The notes beneath the pieces were generated by a model. It saw only the letters and a program-made list of their open reading frames with translations, made no database searches and was not told the DNA's origin. DNA of 64,000 nucleotides from an uncultured Bacteroidales bacterium (GTDB taxonomy: Bacteria; Bacteroidota; Bacteroidia; Bacteroidales; Paludibacteraceae), in contig CAKULK010000010.1 of NCBI GenBank assembly GCA_934667275.1, positions 1 to 64,000 on the forward strand, read 5' to 3'. Below, in pieces: positions 62,122 to 64,000 of the stretch (position 1 is the stretch's first letter; each line of letters opens with the position of its first letter). A program made the translations under genes and the position numbers.

Positions 62122-64000
62122 TCAACTAAACATCTTCCAATACGTCACGGGCAATATGGTGATGGTCAGCGGGAGGGTGAGGAGCGAACCGAAGCAGATG
62201 ACTACACCCATCGGCATCCAGAGACTCGTATGGGCGATAATCATCGGCAGGACACCGAGTGCCGTGGTGGCGGTGGTGAGGAATATAGGACGCATACGCC
62301 GCATACCCGCCTCGTAAGCCGCCTCGCGCACGCTATATCCCTTGTGGCGCAACTCCTCTGCGTACTCGTACATCATTATCGCATTGCGGACAATCACACC
62401 AATCAGGCTCACGATACCCAGTACCGCCGTTATCGAGATGTCTAATCCGAACACATACAGCCCCACAAATGCCCCGAAGATACACAATATCGCACTCGAC
62501 AGCGTCAGTACTGCCAATGACACTTTGCCGAAATGGTACAAGAGCAGTACAAACATCACCAATAGGGCTGCCACCACACTCCACATAATAGGCGGCACCA
62601 TCTCCCCGTTGATGGCACTCAGTCCGCCATACGAGATACTTACTCCTTCGGGCAGGTCTTGCAGGTTGTCGCTAATCCATACTTTCACTTTCTTTTCCGC
62701 CGCCACTTGGCTGGTTGTTCCTCGCAGGTCGCAACCTACCGTGATAGTCCTTACCGAGTTGCGATGCTCGATAGACGCCCTGTGCCACTCCGGTGTGAGT
62801 GTAGCCACTTGGCGGAGTGGCACCCGGACAGTCGGGTAGGCGGTAGGTATCATCAGGTCTTCCAACTCGTCAATCGTCATCTTGTCCGCCCCTGCCGTAT
62901 AGAGCAAGACGGGTACGCCGTAGTCGCCCTCCCAGACGGTGGTCATCTTCGTACCGTTGGTCAGGTTGCTCAGGTAGAGCGAGAGCGTGGTCTCCGTGAT
63001 GCCTAACCGTGTCGCCTCGTCCTCCCGCAAAGTGATGCGCGTCTGCTGCGCAAATTGGTCATAGTCCGAGTGTACCCACGTCAGTTCCGGCTGCTCCGAC
63101 ATATAGCGTCGCAGACTATCGGCATACGGCACTATCGCCTCCAAATTTTCGCCCTTGAAGCGCACCTCCAACGGGTTCTTTGCCGCCTGATAGTCCAACT
63201 GCTTGAACCGCACATACGCATTCGGGAAATAGTTTTCGTAGCGGGGGGCATACTCTTTGAGCAGTTCTGCCGTGGCTTTGGTGGAGGTGGTATTGACGAT
63301 AAACTGTGCGTAACTCGGTTTAGCCATCTGTGGTGTATAGGTGGCATGGAAACGCGGACTCGCCTGCCCCACAAACGATGTGATGGACGTGATACGCTTG
63401 TCGCTACGCAGCATACGCGCCAGCGAGTCTGCCACTTGTGCCGTCTCCTCCACAGCCGCTCCCTCGCGCAGGTGTATCTCTACGGCAAAGCACTCGCGCT
63501 CCGCCTTGGGCAATAGTTGCAGGTTTAGTTGCGTAACCATCAGTATGACACCCGTAGCCAAGCAGATAATCAGCACTATATAGGATACCCACGGGTGGCG
63601 GAAACAAGCGTTCAGCAGGCGTTGGTAACCATTCTGCAAAGCACCGAAGAATCGGTTCTGTCCGCGCTCGAACCAACCCATCTCTTCCGGTCTGCGGCGA
63701 CGGATATAGCGGGTAGCCATATAGGGTGTAACCCATGTGGCATAGAAGATACTGGCGGTTAGGGCAAAGAGTATCGCCCAGGGAAAGAGTTGCACAAAGT
63801 CGCCCAACGGCCCCGTGATAATCTTGGTCATTGGGAAGAACATACCCGAGATGGAGCAAGTGGCGAGTGCCATCGGTACAAAGAGTTGCTCTGTGCTGAC
63901 CGCCGCCGAATACCATCGGCTGTGTCCGTGTTCGAGCAGGTCGGTATAGCCGTCGATGACTATTACCGAGTCATCAACAATCATACCTAATACCACGATG
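62122..64000 (-). CDS. RND efflux pump permease, partial
   Basis: C-terminal 625 residues of an AcrB/HAE1-like inner-membrane transporter; the N-terminal 400 or so lie beyond the right edge, where the frame is still open. It begins in the membrane helix with the proton-relay Asp pair (VLGMIVDDSVIVIDG, equivalent to AcrB D407/D408). YSVREAAYEAGMRRMRPIFL with LTTATTALGVLPM is the second conserved membrane block. It drives export of drugs or other amphiphiles with a periplasmic adaptor and a TolC-like channel, neither in view. Substrate unknown. Confidence 0.94.
   Translation of the reverse strand, partial: IVVLGMIVDDSVIVIDGYTDLLEHGHSRWYSAAVSTEQLFVPMALATCSISGMFFPMTKIITGPLGDFVQLFPWAILFALTASIFYATWVTPYMATRYIRRRRPEEMGWFERGQNRFFGALQNGYQRLLNACFRHPWVSYIVLIICLATGVILMVTQLNLQLLPKAERECFAVEIHLREGAAVEETAQVADSLARMLRSDKRITSITSFVGQASPRFHATYTPQMAKPSYAQFIVNTTSTKATAELLKEYAPRYENYFPNAYVRFKQLDYQAAKNPLEVRFKGENLEAIVPYADSLRRYMSEQPELTWVHSDYDQFAQQTRITLREDEATRLGITETTLSLYLSNLTNGTKMTTVWEGDYGVPVLLYTAGADKMTIDELEDLMIPTAYPTVRVPLRQVATLTPEWHRASIEHRNSVRTITVGCDLRGTTSQVAAEKKVKVWISDNLQDLPEGVSISYGGLSAINGEMVPPIMWSVVAALLVMFVLLLYHFGKVSLAVLTLSSAILCIFGAFVGLYVFGLDISITAVLGIVSLIGVIVRNAIMMYEYAEELRHKGYSVREAAYEAGMRRMRPIFLTTATTALGVLPMIIAHTSLWMPMGVVICFGSLLTLPLTITILPVTYWKMFS

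Overview
The window looks like chromosomal DNA of a Bacteroidales bacterium (phylum Bacteroidota); I cannot name the genus. The grounds are: repeated promoters of the phylum's TTTG / 19-21 nt / TAnnTTTG type; few Shine-Dalgarno sequences; families typical of the order (DUF4290, DUF5606, an ATP-dependent PEP carboxykinase plus a succinate CoA-transferase as in succinate/propionate fermenters, an OPT transporter, a GT3-like glycogen synthase, a DUF6340-like protein); and secreted proteins ending in type IX secretion (T9SS)-like C-terminal domains. I found no tRNA, rRNA, CRISPR array, transposase or phage module.

Layout. 0.35-2 kb: pckA (-). 2.1-4.5 kb: a very short promoter-terminator unit, then tsaC, a sugar-phosphate transferase and xseB (+). 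4.6-8.5 kb (-): hup, adk, obg and a ClC channel. 8.7-11.6 kb: rhomboid protease, ssb, a secreted endonuclease/phosphatase-fold protein and a short DUF4290 protein. 11.6-14.6 kb (-): OPT transporter and fructose-bisphosphate aldolase. 14.9-21.1 kb (-): upp, VanZ-like, dprA, an acidic pRiA4b-like protein, miaA, a PKD lipoprotein and glycogen synthase in one tight run. 21.1-25.9 kb (-): a membrane LytTR regulator, then DUF5606, Nif3, a zinc-ribbon protein and succinate CoA-transferase. 25.95-26.4 kb: smpB (+).

26.4-36.1 kb is the accessory part. It holds a three-gene operon of two large secreted proteins and a small membrane protein with a PLGDG-helix-basic C-terminus, a hairpin-bearing non-coding stretch, and a DUF4143-type ATPase whose promoter is preceded by five 23-bp repeats. 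The largest gene is visibly richer in A+T than its surroundings.

36.3-61.5 kb is mostly + strand: lptD, slyD and an unknown secreted protein; a run of S9 peptidase, FucP-like sugar transporter, ROK kinase, polysaccharide deacetylase, Ig-like lipoprotein and pnuC; a metal P-type ATPase; an AraC regulator coupled to a second deacetylase-like protein (-); CDP-alcohol phosphatidyltransferase and cardiolipin synthase; a ClpB without its N domain; a K+/H+ antiporter, an rRNA methyltransferase and a DUF6340-like lipoprotein-sized protein. The window ends in the C-terminal part of an RND efflux pump (-), after a 650-bp stretch holding a probable gene remnant.

The most unusual signal is not a gene. 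About ten intergenic sites carry short tandem repeats that nearly all have an 11-bp period although most unit sequences differ. Three of the sites (14.8, 36.1 and 48.9 kb) also share flanking sequence, which suggests a dispersed intergenic element with an expandable 11-bp core.
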